Positions 1 to 12,336 of a DNA stretch of 64,000 nucleotides are shown in pieces (position 1 is the stretch's first letter; every line of letters starts with the position of its first letter). The stretch spans positions 49,582-113,581 of the forward strand of contig JAREIK010000707.1 of assembly GCA_029783825.1 (NCBI GenBank), read 5' to 3'. The notes below the pieces were generated by a model, which saw only the letters and a list, made by a program, of their open reading frames with translations, had not been told where the DNA came from and searched no databases. Position numbers and translations under genes: made by a program. This DNA comes from Sapria himalayana. Its lineage: Eukaryota > Streptophyta > Magnoliopsida > Malpighiales > Rafflesiaceae.

Positions 1-1183
1 ATATATATATATATATATATTTCAATCAATCAATCTATCTATCTATCTATTTATTTATGTATTTATATATCTATCTGGCTATCTATATATCCATCTTTCT
101 ATCCATCTATTTATCTGTCGGTCTATCCATTTTCTATATATATAATTATCTATTTTTCTATCTATTCGTCTATATATCAAACTATCTATTCATCCATCTA
201 TGCATGTATCAAGTATCTATCTATCAATTTTTCTGTCTTTCCATTTGTATATTCTTCTATCTATATATCTTTTTATCGGACTTTTTATTTGCATGTGTAT
301 TTGTTTATTTATCTTTCTATCTATCTATCTATCTATATATATACATGTCGATCAGTTTGTCTATCTATTTGTTTATCTGTCTATCTATTCATTGGTCTCT
401 CTATATATCTACATATCTATTTGTATGTCAATCTATAAGTCTATTTGTCTATTTATCGATCTATATATCTATCTATTTATCAGTCTGTATATCTGTCTAT
501 CTATCTGATTATCTATCTGCCTATCTATCTGTCTATTTATTTATTTGTATATATATTTGTCTATCATTAGTCTATCTAATTGTCTAATTGTCAATCTATC
601 TATCTTTTTATCTATCGGTTTGTCTAAATCTCTGTATTTGTTTGTCTATCTATCTATGTATCTATCTATTAGTCTATCTATATATTTGTCTATCTCTCTC
701 TCTATCAGTGTCTATATATGTATATATCTTTCTATTTCAGTGTCTGTATATCTATCTGTCTATCTTTCTTTCTATTTATATGTATATCTATATATCTATC
801 TATCTATTTGACTCTCTATATATTTGTTTATCGATCTATCTATCTTTTCGTCTATCTATCTATCTATCTATTGATCTATCTTTCTAACTACTATATATTT
901 GTCTTTCTAAATATCTATCTATCAAACCATGTATATATCTATCTATGTACCTTTCTATTTATTAGTCTATCTATATGTCTATCTATTTGTTTGTCTATCT
1001 ATCTATCTTTATATCTTTATAATTGTATATATATCTATCTATCTATTTGTATATCTAACTATATATCTATGTGTTGATTTGTCAATATATCAATCAATCT
1101 ATCTTTCTATCTGACTTTCTATCTGTCTATCTCTCTATCCATCTATCCCTTTATCTATGTATATCTCACTATATTTGTGTATC

Positions 1184-1223
<40 letters not shown>

Positions 1224-2085
1224 TATCTATCTATTTATATATTGGTCTATCTTTTAATCAATTTATTGATCGAGCTATTTATCTGTATATAAATCTATCT
1301 TTCTATCTTTCTATATATCTGTTTATCTATCAATCTATCTATCTATCTATTGATTTATTTGTTTATCTATCTGTCTATATATATCAATCAATCTATCTAT
1401 CTAACTATCAATTTGTCTTTGTATCTATGCATCAATTTGTCTATCAATTTGTCATTAATCTATCTGTATATCTATTTATTAATCTGTATATCAAGTTATA
1501 TATCAACCTATCTATTAATCTTTCTATCAAATAATTAATCAATCTATCTGTCTGTCTGTCTCTCTATCTATCTATCTTTCATTCTATCTGTATATCTGTA
1601 TGTTTATCTATCCATCTAACTATATATTTTTATATTTGTCAATCTTTCTATTTATCAATCTGTCTATCTATACGCTTATCTTTCTATATATCTATCTGTC
1701 CATCAATATATCTTTCTTTCTATCTATCTATCTAACTATCTGTGTATATATCTATATATCTATCTGTCTAACTATCTATATATCTAGCTATATAACTATC
1801 TTTCAATCTAGTTTTCTAACTATTTGTAAATCTATATGTCTGTTTATCTATCTATCTATCTGTATGTATGTATGTCTGTCAATAAATCTATATGTCTAAC
1901 TTTCTGTCTAACTAATATTCTAACTATCTATCTATCAGCTAATTTGACTTTCTATTTGTTTATCTATCTATCTCATTTGGATATTGATCTATATATCTGT
2001 ATGCCTATCTTACAATCGATTTATCTATGTAACTAACTAGCTAACTAACTATCTATCTGTCTGTCTTTCTATCTATCTAACTAAC

Positions 2086-2116
<31 letters not shown>

Positions 2117-2438
2117 CTATCTTTCTGGGTCCGATCTATCTATTGTTTATCTATCTAGTAATCTATATATATATAATAATATATATACTGTACGAGTTAT
2201 CTATTAATCTCGCTATTATCTATTTATTGTTCTATCTATTATGTCTTTTTATAATGTCTTTTATATGTCTATCTAGATGTGTGTGTGTGTGTGTGTGTGT
2301 ATCTATCTACAATAAATCTTATCCGTCTAATCAATCCATCTATCTATCCACATATCTATCCATTTATCTATCTGGATATCAATCTATATATCAATCTATC
2401 TATATATGTGTTTATCTATGTGTCTAAGTATCTGTTTA

Positions 2439-2477
<39 letters not shown>

Positions 2478-3125
2478 CTATCTATCTATTTATAAGTCTA
2501 TTTATATATCTAACTATTTGTCTATCTATCTATATTTTTGTTTATATATCTATCTATCTATATTTAAATCTATCTGTCTGTCTGTTTATATATATCTGTC
2601 CATTTAATTATATATCTGTCTATCAATCTATCCATCTATTTGTCTCTCTATGTATTTGTTTATCTATCAATCTTTTTATCTGTCTATCTAATTTTCTATC
2701 TATCTATCTATCTAACTAACTAACTAACTATCTATCTATCTATCTATCTATCTCTATTTGTGTCTATCTATTTTTCTATCTATCTAGCTGCGTGTCTATA
2801 TATTTGTCTGTCTATATGTCTGTCTATTTATCTATCTATCTGTTTATCTATCTATCTTTCTATTTGTCTGTCTATCTATCTATCAATAGGACTATCTATT
2901 TGTCAATCTATCTACCAATATGTCTTTATATGTGTCTATCTATATGTCTATATATTTGTCTATTTATTTATCTACTATCTGTCTATCTATCTGTCTTCTT
3001 ATATATCTATCTATATATGTGTCTATCTATCTATTTTCTATCTATATATCTATCTATATATCTATCTATCTATTTATCTATATATCTATATATTTATCTA
3101 TCTATCTATCTACTTATCTATGTAT
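1..3125. repeat. Degenerate TATC tetranucleotide array (left)
   Basis: Almost every base fits an imperfect TATC/TATT/TGTC pattern, interrupted by pure (TA)n runs (for example near 1190-1220 and 2440-2475) and a (TG)n run near 2279-2300. It begins before the window and stops abruptly at the CACTA terminus at 3126. Period-12 reading gives pseudo-peptides rich in Tyr-Leu-Ser-Ile in several overlapping frames, as expected of a tetranucleotide repeat and not of a gene. It is the same sequence type as 48392-64000 and the reverse complement type of 35404-39540. Confidence 0.95.
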
Positions 3126-3590
3126 CACTACAATAAAAATCCCATATATCTAGGGACAATTCCCTAGCTAAATGGGCTTTTTTTATCGCTAAAAAGGATA
3201 TAGCGATGGATTACCGACGAATTAGTTCCTTATTTAAAGTACTTCTTGCTAAAATTTAGCAACGGAAATTGTCCCAGTCTAAATATTTAGCAATGGAAAA
3301 ATCTCTTGCTAAAAAAGATAGATTCCATAGCTAAATTAGCAAGGTAAATGAGAATTTCCGTCACTAAATGAAAATAATGATGGATTATTCCCTAGCTAAA
3401 GTACTAGTCTATAAATTTTAGCTACGGATATAGTCCCTAGCTAAATAAATGCGATGTAAATCTGTCGCTAATTTTAATATTTCTCTAGCTAAATTAGCAA
3501 GGGATTTTTCCATTGCTAATTTAGCAAGGGAATTTTCCATTGCTAATTTAGCAAGGGATTTTTCCCTAGCTATTTTACTTTCAAAAATAA
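3126..3590 (+). repeat. Left terminal/subterminal inverted repeat of element A
   Basis: Starts CACTACAATAAAAATCCC and then carries many direct and inverted copies of short motifs such as TTTAGCAAGGGA, TAGCTAGGGA and TAGCGATGGATT. The order of motifs matches the reverse complement of 33986-34476 almost step by step, including the TATAAATTTTAGC block near 3410. In CACTA elements such subterminal arrays are the binding sites of the TnpA protein; here that role is inferred from family knowledge. Confidence 0.88.
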
Positions 3591-4955
3591 TTATAGAATT
3601 TAATTTATTTTAAAATTTTTTAATTAAATAATATAATATTTTTATATCAAATTGAATTAAAAAAATGAAACTATAAATAATTTATAATAAACAAAAAATA
3701 AAATCATTTAATATTTTATTCTAATTCAATATTTTACATTTTTGAAACAAAAAAATAAAAAAATTTAATTGTATCTTATTCATCAATGTATCTATCGACA
3801 GTGCATAAAGTATAATATATCCATATATTGACTTTGCTTTCTCTCCATGTGCTCCTCTGATCATCTTCTTTCTACTACAACAAAGCTGTCCTAGTCACGG
3901 TACATAATGTCTAGTGAAAATTTCCATCACTTATAAAAGTTTTGTATGAGGAACAATGCGATATCATATCTGTAAGAAATTTAAACCACTCAGTCAAATT
4001 AAAAAAAAGTTATGTTTTGATCCATATATAATCCTGCAGTATATATGTAAATATATACTAGCATTTCACTCTTACATATAATACTATAGTATATGTACAT
4101 AAAAACATCAGTATTATGTGTACATATAAACTAAGTACAAATATACTCAGTATATATTACATAAAATACTGTAGTATTATATGTACGTATATAATGACTT
4201 TATTCGTACGTATATACCTCATTTGGTGCTCTTCCTGCTGCTCTCGCTACCGCTCATGTTGCTGCTGCCATTGCCGGTGTCACTGCCAATACCAATACTA
4301 TTGTCGCCATTGCCGCCGTGGCCTCTACTGCCGCCAATGCCATCGATGTCGCCGCCGCTACTACTGCTATTGTCGCTTGCCACTACCACTGTTATCCACT
4401 GCTGGGTCTACTGCCAATGCCCTCACTTCTGGTGCTACCACTGCAGCCGCTGCCGCCGATGCCTCCACTACTACCCCCGTCACCATTGATGCCACCGCCG
4501 CTGGTGATGTTGTTGTTGCTGCTGCTACTTCCAGTGCTGCAGCTGCTTCCAGTGTTGCCGCTGCTTCCAGTGCTGCTACTGCTTTTTCCGTAGCCGTTGC
4601 TGCAACCACTATCGCTACCTCCAATGTCGCCGCTCCCACCACTGCCGCTCTCGCCAATGCCGCTGCCGCTCCCACTGCTGCCGCTCCTTCCATTACTGCT
4701 GCCACAGCTATAGTCCCCATTGCTACTTCCGCCACCACTATAGCCACTGCCACCACTTCCACCGCTGTAGTCGTGCTATTGCTGCTGATAATAGGTTTTT
4801 ACATACCTATAATAGTTATAACTCCACCTAAAAAATTAGGAGCCACATAAACATTTTCACAGATATATAAAAATAATTATTATAGACATGAAAAAACACA
4901 AATTAAAGTTGATTGTCATACAGCTAAAACTAAAATTTAATTAAATAATTTAATA
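3591..4955 (-). repeat. Terminal module L1 (core, palindromes, trinucleotide array)
   Basis: Reverse-oriented copy of a module shared by elements A and B. On the plus strand it holds an AT-rich start, a conserved core (about 3776-4000, with TGCATAAAGTATAAT and CTCCTCTGATCA), a GTAC/TATA palindrome region (4030-4220), a GC-rich imperfect trinucleotide array (4226-4788, mostly GCC/GCT/ACC) and a tail with AATAGGTTTTTACATACCTATAA. The array is open for 244 codons on plus and 131 on minus, but the Ala/Leu-rich products only reflect the trinucleotide period. The microsatellite is far more GC-rich than its surroundings. Confidence 0.82.
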
Positions 4956-5870
4956 TTTTTATATTAAATTTAATAAAAACAGAAACTATAAATGAAAATT
5001 TTAAATTCAACAAAAAATAATTCATTTAATAACTTATTCTAATACAATATTTTAAATAACTAAACAACAAAATATCAAAAATTATATTACATCTTATTAA
5101 TCAATGTATCTGCCGATTGTGCATAAAGTATAATTTATCAATTCATTGACATTGCTTTCTCTCCCTCTGCTCCTCTGATCACCAATTTTCTATTGTGAAA
5201 AAGCTGTCTGACTCACGGTGCTTCATGTCTGTTAAAAAATCCCTTCACTTATACAAGTTTTGTATGGGAAACAATGCAGTGCCAAATCTGTAAGAAAATT
5301 AAACCACTAAATCAAATCAAAATAAATTTAAAAAAACTATGTTTTGATTAATATATATTATTGTAGTAAATATGTATATAGATACTAGCATTTCACTCGT
5401 ACATATATTACTGTAGTATTTGTACATATAAATTGCAGTATTATGTGTACATATATACTGAGTACATATATACTTAGTATATATGTAGATAAAATACTAC
5501 GGAATTATATGTACTTATATACTGACTATATGTATATACTACATATGTTGCCATTCCTACTGCTCCCGTTGTCGCTGCCGCCCCTGCTACTACTACTGCC
5601 ACTATCGCCGGTGCCACCGCTGCCACCGCTGCCACTACTGCTACCGCTACCAATGTCACAACTACAACAACCACTATTTCTGTAGTTATGGCTGCCGCCG
5701 GTGCTGCCGATGCCACCACCGCTGTTGTCGCCACTGCAGTCACTGACCACTATAGCCACTGGCCACTACGGCAGCCTCTACTGCTGCCCCCCCCCCCTGC
5801 CGGTGCTGCCGCTGCATGCCACTACCAGAATTTTTTTCCTATAATGAGAAAAATATTTAAAAGGGTATGA
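4956..5870 (-). repeat. Terminal module L2
   Basis: Second reverse-oriented module, directly after L1. The core is at about 5098-5322, the TATA/GTAC palindromes at 5345-5540 and the trinucleotide array at 5546-5826. The tail is cut short compared with L1: similarity stops soon after CCTATAATGAGAAAAAT near 5840, where the captured-gene region begins. Confidence 0.78.
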
Positions 5871-6010
5871 AGCCATTTTCTAGTTGGCGTGCAGCAAATG
5901 GATGATTGACCCAATTTTGATTAATGAAAGTTACATGCAATATAAAATAACATAATAATAACATTTTTCACCATAAGTCATAAAAAAAAGGAAGGACTGA
6001 CATGCACATT

Positions 6011-6188
6011 TTAGTTCATTACCAAGGGAGCTTTTTGCAATCGAGGAGCACCAACTTGATCAGAGAAGAGTCGTAGCTCTGATTTAGTTTTCAAGTTGAA
6101 ACTAGCAGATGATGCATTTTCAGAATCAAAGAACCTATTTTGTTTCACATCAGCAAGGTGCACATCAATTGCACTCAATAGTTTTTTC
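6011..6188 (-). pseudogene. Last exon-like fragment of an unrecognised host gene
   Basis: Read on the minus strand, a clear acceptor (TTGTAG) at 6190-6189 opens a 59-codon frame that ends in TAA at 6013-6011. The peptide starts KKLLSAIDVHLADVK, continues NRFFDSENASSASF and ends PRLQKAPLVMN. It is non-repetitive and has normal amino-acid composition, unlike the surrounding DNA. A weaker exon-like stretch lies upstream at about 6240-6400 with a good donor (GTAAGTATATG), but every frame there has stops. I do not recognise the protein. It is probably a captured gene fragment that no longer codes. Confidence 0.5.
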
Positions 6189-6665
6189 CTACAAGAAAAA
6201 AAAAGATAATAATGAAGCTTACGATTGAATCAATGAACATATACTTACACTTTTCATGTTATTTAATGTGTGGAAGAATAGAACCTCCAGCTATCCGCTA
6301 TAACCTTATGACAGTTTTAGATCTGGATAATCCTATTTGTGCAAGAGCCATTTTCATATTGAACCAGACATCTGCGTTGAACTAGCTTTGTGCAAAAATA
6401 GAGCAAACAACTAAAATGGACTCATCTTAGAGTTATATCTATTGCCTGTAGTCCTCGAACAATTGCTACAATTAGTAATAGTCAATTCTAAAACATTTTT
6501 TCTTCAACATTTTGGTTATTCATGGTTGCAGAATGTATTTCAATTGCATTGTAAACATACAACACCCACTCCAATAGTCCAATATTTTCTTTCTTATAGT
6601 TGGTGTTTGTGCATCTGAATATGCATTAAAGAGGGATTATTAGGTTGAGAAAAACTTGTTTTTTT

Positions 6666-6859
6666 TCGGGAGTAAGCATCGAAGTCCTCTAGAATATGAC
6701 TAATTGCTTTGTAAAGTCTGATGGTTCTAGACTTCACTTCCTACAAGTTGAGTTGCAGTAGTATTGCCTGGTTGAGCTTCTCCGTGGCATCATCTTGCTG
6801 GAAGTTTCGCTGTTGCTGCTCTGGCAAGCCAACTTCCATTGTGTGAGTTGTTGTGCCTG
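6666..6859 (-). pseudogene. MED8-like gene fragment (Mediator subunit 8, N-terminus)
   Basis: On the minus strand an acceptor AG at 6861-6860 is followed by ATG at 6839-6837. The frame gives MEVGLPEQQQ, then EKLNQAILLQLNL, an in-frame TAG at 6743-6741, and then SRTIRLYKAISHILEDFDAY. The pattern of a Gln-rich start, 'LNQA..QQLNLE.VK(S/T)R', and 'LFKAI..ILEDFDAYAR' is what I recall of plant MED8, a head-module subunit of the Mediator complex. Similarity stops after DAYSR near 6666 and the rest of the roughly 500-residue protein is missing. The TAG and the missing downstream exons make it a pseudogene fragment. Identity rests on memory of the family and should be tested by BLASTP. Confidence 0.55.
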
Positions 6860-6959
6860 CTATAAAATGAATGAAATATAATGCATGTGCTGTTTACATT
6901 CAATTTTTTACAGAATATAATACATTAACGAAGGTGAAGCACGTAAGAAGCTTACTTGA

Positions 6960-7262
6960 ACTCACCCGTTTGATTCTCGATTACCACTTCGGTCCCGCAA
7001 TGCAGTGCTCCGAAAATCAGAAATATTTTTTTATATAATTTTGATCAAGGAAACACGGTAAAAAAACCATTTGTTTCCAAAGAAGCATTTAATGATTTAG
7101 TGTAGAAGCTCCAGAGATAATCTCAATCAGTTCTGTCGTGATTGAAGCTTGATGAGTCATGTGGCCAAAAACCTAGTTGGTAGATACTGGTTTCAGAAGA
7201 AATGAACTAAGAGAGAGAGAGAGAGAACTGTATAAATGAGAGCGAGGCGGCCGAGTAATTTT
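6960..7262. promoter_or_regulatory. Captured, possibly bidirectional, promoter segment
   Basis: Minus side: a non-coding exon-like stretch ends with the strong donor GGTGAGTTC near 6968, which fits a 5' UTR intron that would join the MED8-like exon at 6859. Plus side: TATAAAT at 7231-7237 follows a (GA)n tract at 7210-7226 and is followed by GC-richer leader DNA and the ATG at 7287. The two candidate genes diverge from this piece, so it may be the intact intergenic promoter of two host genes. Activity is inferred only. Confidence 0.4.
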
Positions 7263-7286
7263 TTGGCATTTTTGCTAAAACTCTCC

Positions 7287-7364
7287 ATGGCTACCATCCT
7301 AGCTCCCTATTCACTGCAGGCAATCTCAAGCACTACGTTGATGGTTGAACAAGACATGGAATGA
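7287..7364 (+). pseudogene. Short N-terminal gene fragment, transit-peptide-like
   Basis: A 25-codon frame from ATG in a good context (CTCCATGGCT) gives MATILAPYSLQAISSTTLMV before ending at TGA (7362-7364). The Ala/Ser/Thr-rich, acid-free start resembles a plastid transit peptide. It lies about 50 bp below a TATA box. The open frame stops at once after the fragment, which fits a captured first exon cut off at its 3' side. Too short to identify. Confidence 0.33.
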
Positions 7365-8812
7365 AATAAAAACATAATAATAATTGTTTTTTGTGGGAGA
7401 GGAATTTTACGGCATAATTGCTCTATTTGGGAGGGCGATGTTGCTTACACAGGAGAACTAAAACTTTGTCAGATTTTGAAGCAAATTCACCCTTTGTTTC
7501 TCCTCCTTCAATCTCGTAAGAATCTAACTCGCCCATCTTTCCACCATGGTGGCTGATTCACATTCTATCTCCACTACCTGTCACATACACAAATTTGACA
7601 ACAAAATCTGCAAGGGACACATACAAGCAATATGAGTAATGAGGGAATAGAAAAACAAGCCTACATATTGGAATAGTAATGGTGAATGAAGTATAAGCAA
7701 TCAAATTCAAGCAAAATTAGTTCCTCCAATTCACTTTTATATTTTCACTAGCTAAATTATCCAAAAGCTTAAAAAAAGAATAAATGGAGAGATCAACAAC
7801 ATACACAACATTACATATTATAAAATATTTCAATAACAAAAAGATAATTCAAGTATGTTATGATCAAAATTAACTAGGATAATTACACTTACACAAATTA
7901 CAATCAAATAATCACATGTCAAATAATCACCAATGTTACATTTTAAAAGAGTATCCTACAACTAGCAGCTTGGGCTTCCTGTAAGATAGAACAACATGAT
8001 TTGGCAGAGAGATGAAAAGCACTATCACACTGAGTAATGAAATCTCATCACTTTCATTAAACCATATTTCTAATATAATCAAGCAAAAATATAGTCATAC
8101 AATAGAATCAATCATAAAATCATGCCAGCTCACATCAATTCCTTGTGTATTTTTTCTCTACTTTCTATGAACCTTAACCAAGCTTATATGCATGGATGGA
8201 CAAGTATAACTATGTTAAAATATCAACCTGCCATATGTTTTAATGCAAGTGTAAAGCAATTCAAGCATTTTAATAATAATAAAAAGTGGATTTGAAAATG
8301 CACAAGGGATTTGAAAATACAACCTTCCATCACTTATGATCGGTAGTTGTAATAAGTTTTAGAGAGTGGAATTGCAATTGCCAACTCATGAGAGTTAATG
8401 TCTTTCTTACCGAGATAGCGCTGATTTGCAAATAAAGCAACAATCATAGAATAGAAGAATACCACTACACGAATTCTGACTAAAATCTATTTTGCATTTA
8501 AGTGATGATTTCTTAAACTGTACATTGGCCTTTGAGTGAGTCTGAATATTTGATCAATGTGCACTGTAATCATAAGAATTCAAAAACTTAAACCTAGCAA
8601 AATGAGATTATGCCAACAATTGAGCAGACACAACAAATGAATCACAAACTGATTATCAACTTAAAAAACATTAAGATTCTTATTAATTTGAAGATACACA
8701 AGTATTACATAGGCAATTGATGAGGTTTTTTTTAAATGATAAAAATGTAGCAATTCAGAAACAAGTAAATTCTTTAAAAAAAGGGTTCATAGTTCATATT
8801 TGTTGGTGCACA
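7365..8812. other. AT-rich non-coding DNA, possible captured intron/UTR
   Basis: No credible open frame. The base composition is less skewed than further right. A possible minus-strand donor (CGGTAAGAAAG) lies near 8405-8415, following about 45 bp of exon-like sequence. It probably continues the captured genomic DNA between the fragments on either side. Confidence 0.4.
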
Positions 8813-9130
8813 TTACATGGTCCCAAGGGCAACATAGTTTGATTCGTTGGTCTTCTGAATTCATGAAATTTTGCGCCAAATATTGCTAAAAGCATTCATG
8901 TCTTCCTACATTTTTAGTATCGATTTGAATTTAGCAACAAGTTCCTGCATAGTGAGGGGTTCGTTTTGAAGCAAAACACCAGGAAGGGATGCAATAAAAA
9001 ACCAAAAAAATAGTTTCACCTGTATCAATTGATCCACTCTAGCATTCAAATTATCTAAAGATGCTTCCTTGTGAAGAGTTTGTAGTGGATAAAGCAGGTG
9101 AGAATTGATATCATTTGAAAGATGTTGTTG
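8813..9130 (-). pseudogene. Captured gene fragment, unrecognised
   Basis: The minus-strand frame gives LYPLQTLHKEASLDNLNARV, then GVLLQNEPLTMQELVAKF, a TAG, EDMNAFSNIWRKIS, a TGA, and finally IQKTNESNYVALGTM before TAA at 8815-8813. The same frame carries sensible, helix-prone protein across two stops, so this is a decayed coding stretch. A segment of 13 hydrophobic residues (VKLFFWFFIASLP) near 8980-9020 begins with GTGAAA and may be a retained intron. The longest stop-free part runs 8906-9232. No family assigned. Confidence 0.45.
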
Positions 9131-9232
9131 AATGAGAAGATTAATAATTGAAGGGGGATATGATTTGATGATATTAAAACAAAATAGGATTAATAATCTT
9201 ATTTCAAATTTAAAAATCTTATGAATTAGCAT

Positions 9233-11592
9233 GGAATATACTTAGACATAAAGATTTAAAACACTTATTTTATATATTTATCAAAAAATCTTTATAAATG
9301 AGAGATTACTTAAGTGTTTATAGTAATTTATATATTTTAAAATCCAATTTTCAAATTCTTGTGGAATTCAAATAATGGATTACTATGTTCTTCCATTTGG
9401 TCTGCAACTTCATCACTTATTCAAATGTTAAATTAGATATACTTTTCTATCTAATAAGATATCATATCTTTATGCGATGACAAAAATTTGTCCAAACTTT
9501 AAGAATAGTAAGTCTTGAATTCAAGATTTTTTATGCACAATCTCTTCAATCTTTTGAGGTAAGACTGTCAAGATAATATACTAGTACAATTTATTTTCTT
9601 AGATAGACTTCATATTTTAAATGGTTCCAAATATTAAGATATGATAAGATATATATGGAGATCAATTTCACACCCAAGTACATAAGACTCTTGCTTTAAC
9701 AAGATATATAAAAAGAGATAAATATCTTTGTAGAGACTGTGTTTGAAGAGACTATGTAATACACAAATTTTTTAAGTGATAAATCATCTTAATATATTAT
9801 TCTCTGATAAACAGATTTAACTTCAAAGTTATTATGAAAACAAATATTAGTATTTAAACGGTCATATGATCAATACTTACGAGACAACCTCTTTGAGGAT
9901 AAGATGTTATACTCAAAATTATATGAATTAGCAAAAAAATAACTCAAAAAATAATAAAATATGTACAATGAGTATATAAAATCTCAACTTGGATTGTATC
10001 TACTCACATGTTAACAGCTCATGTATAAAGTATAAAATAACATAAACACAATGCAACATCCTCAAATTGATGAACAAATATTTATAATATCAATTTTTTA
10101 AAAAAAAATAAATTGAAATTTATTCAAGTCTTTCGTAACGATATTCACTTGTAATTTTATTATATAAACATAAAATATACACATAATATCATTTTAGATC
10201 TTTTTTTTTGAAAAAAATAATAATTTATTTTCTATATATTTAATTTGCTAGTAAAATATCAAAATAAATATTATATATCATTATCATGAAAATTTCTTAA
10301 TAATATTATTTATCATTATACACCTAAGAATAATCACTTGAGAAATTCTTAATAAATTTATTTATCAAAATAAATAACAAAATATAATATCCACTAGAAA
10401 TTGATGAACAAATACTCATGATATCAAATTTTTAAAAAATTGTTGAGATTTATTCAATACCTTCATGAAAACTTTTTGCTAGTTAATTTATTATATAAAC
10501 ATAAATTATACGCATAATATAATCTTAAATCTTATTTTTTTGAAAAAAAAATAATTCATTTTATATACTTTATTTTCTCTTGAAGCATCAAAATTAATAT
10601 TATATATCATTATCTAATTATTATAATAAAAAATAAAAAGAGAAACAAGATAATATTCAATCTCTTCAAATAAATAATTAATCTAAAATATCTCACTTAT
10701 GATCATTATCATCAGATTTAATTATGCATCTATATTAAATCCCAAAATAATTATTTATTTATTATTTTTCAAATATATAAAATACCAACTTAAATATGAA
10801 TGCTCGAATAATTGTAAAAGCATTGATCCCTAAAAGATATCTAGGCCCTAAAAATTTCATCTCTTCCTTTAGTATATGATAAGCTGCATCTATCTGAATC
10901 TATAATAAAAATCTAAATAATTTATTAATTATGCTTATTATAATAATTATATCTGATATTATAATAATCAGATAATTAATCTTACATATGATTTTCTAAT
11001 ATGTGAGAGTTAGGTAAATAAATCAGATCAAACATAAATCTAATATTTTAGTCAATCAAAATATTCATTACAATATAAGTCAAAGGATCAACTCAAAGTA
11101 CATATATCAACTACATATCTTATCTATGACAAATTTTTTCTCATTAAAATAATCTATATTTATCTGTGAATATAAAAAAATAAAAAAATTCAATAAATAT
11201 AAGATACCATTTAAATTACACTTATTTGATAGTAATGTATTTGATATGTTGTACCAGTCTCCCTTTTTATGTATCATATTGATTTATTTTGTGATCTTCC
11301 GTTAACTCCATACTTCAAACTTTTATAATTAATATTTGAAACATGAAGATTTTTTTCAAACTTTTAAAATAACTATGCATTCTATAAGACATGTGCTCGT
11401 ATAAATCTGATGTGCCAGAAAATTTTGAAACCTTGGCACATTTATCATTACTCTATAAATTGCAAAGATCATATATTATAAAATTATAAAATGTATCCCT
11501 TGTGCACACAATATTTGATAGAATATACACATATTGCACATAAATGATGTTTTTATGTGTGTGTATTTTAGGACAATATAAAAAACAAGCAT
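9233..11592. other. AT-rich DNA with an imperfect direct duplication
   Basis: No gene seen. A block at about 10060-10385 (AATTGATGAACAAATATTTA, then TTATTATATAAACATAAA, then ATTATATATCATTATC) recurs in the same order at 10386-10700. This is a tandem or direct duplication of about 325 bp with many substitutions, possibly part of an old retroelement. The rest is AT-rich sequence without recognisable features. Confidence 0.5.
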
Positions 11593-12336
11593 TCAGATCT
11601 CAGCCATGAGTTTCTCTTCTAGCCTTTGATTGGGAATTCTTGGTGATGCTCCCATGTTATACACCAACTGATCATCTATTATGCCATTACTTGTCAAATT
11701 CTTTTTATGAGTTATATTTGCTACTGGTGACCGCTTCAGCTGTTGGATAAAAAAACAAATCAAAGAATACTATTGATATTTTCAAACTTGTAAAGAAAGT
11801 GAATTACTTAATGGCCTTTTATAATTAAGTAGAAGTTGATAAAACAACTAGCTGTCATAGTCATAGGTCCCATATAACAAATTATGTTTAGGTGTTTCGG
11901 GTCAAAATACAAAGTCGCTACAATTTTCCATTAACATCTACATTGTTCCAGACACGAAAGCGTACATATTTTAGAGCAACAGGATCCTTTTTGTTGAAAT
12001 ACATGCAAAACACATGCGAAAATCATATGATAGTGAATATACCTTTTTAGAGGCTTTAGATTGAGGAGTTGACTGTCTCTTGTGGGATCTTCCCTTACTG
12101 AATAGGCTTCCAAGGTATTCCTCATCTTAGGCATCATCCTTGCTATAACTATCATCACTTATATCATTGTTGTCATAATTTGATTCTGATACAATGGATT
12201 TATGAAAGACCAGTGTTGATTGCACCAGCCTTAGGCTGGCTCTCCTTAGCCCGGGTTGCCGGACCACTCCAAAAGTGGCCGCCATCATCATTAGCTTGTT
12301 GCATGTCCATTTATACATTTCGACTGGTGTCGGCAC
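11593..12336 (-). pseudogene. Two-exon captured gene fragment, unrecognised
   Basis: Exon 1 (12336-12043) starts at ATG with PTPVEMYKWTCNKLMM, includes an acidic Ser/Asp stretch (SDDSYSKDDA), a TAA at 12129-12127, and continues in frame DEEYLGSLFSKGRSHKRQS to KASKK at a GTATAT donor (12042-12041). The intron ends with ACAG at 11740, and exon 2 (11739-11593) reads in the same phase LKRSPVANITHKK...RLEEKLMAEI followed by TGA. Phase agreement across the intron supports a real spliced gene. One stop breaks it. The first residues vaguely resemble plant transposase linkers, but the basic/acidic body does not; family unknown. Confidence 0.47.

Noticed and set aside
1..3125. CRISPR-like array of regular repeats
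   Set aside because: Period is four bases with no spacers; eukaryotic context.
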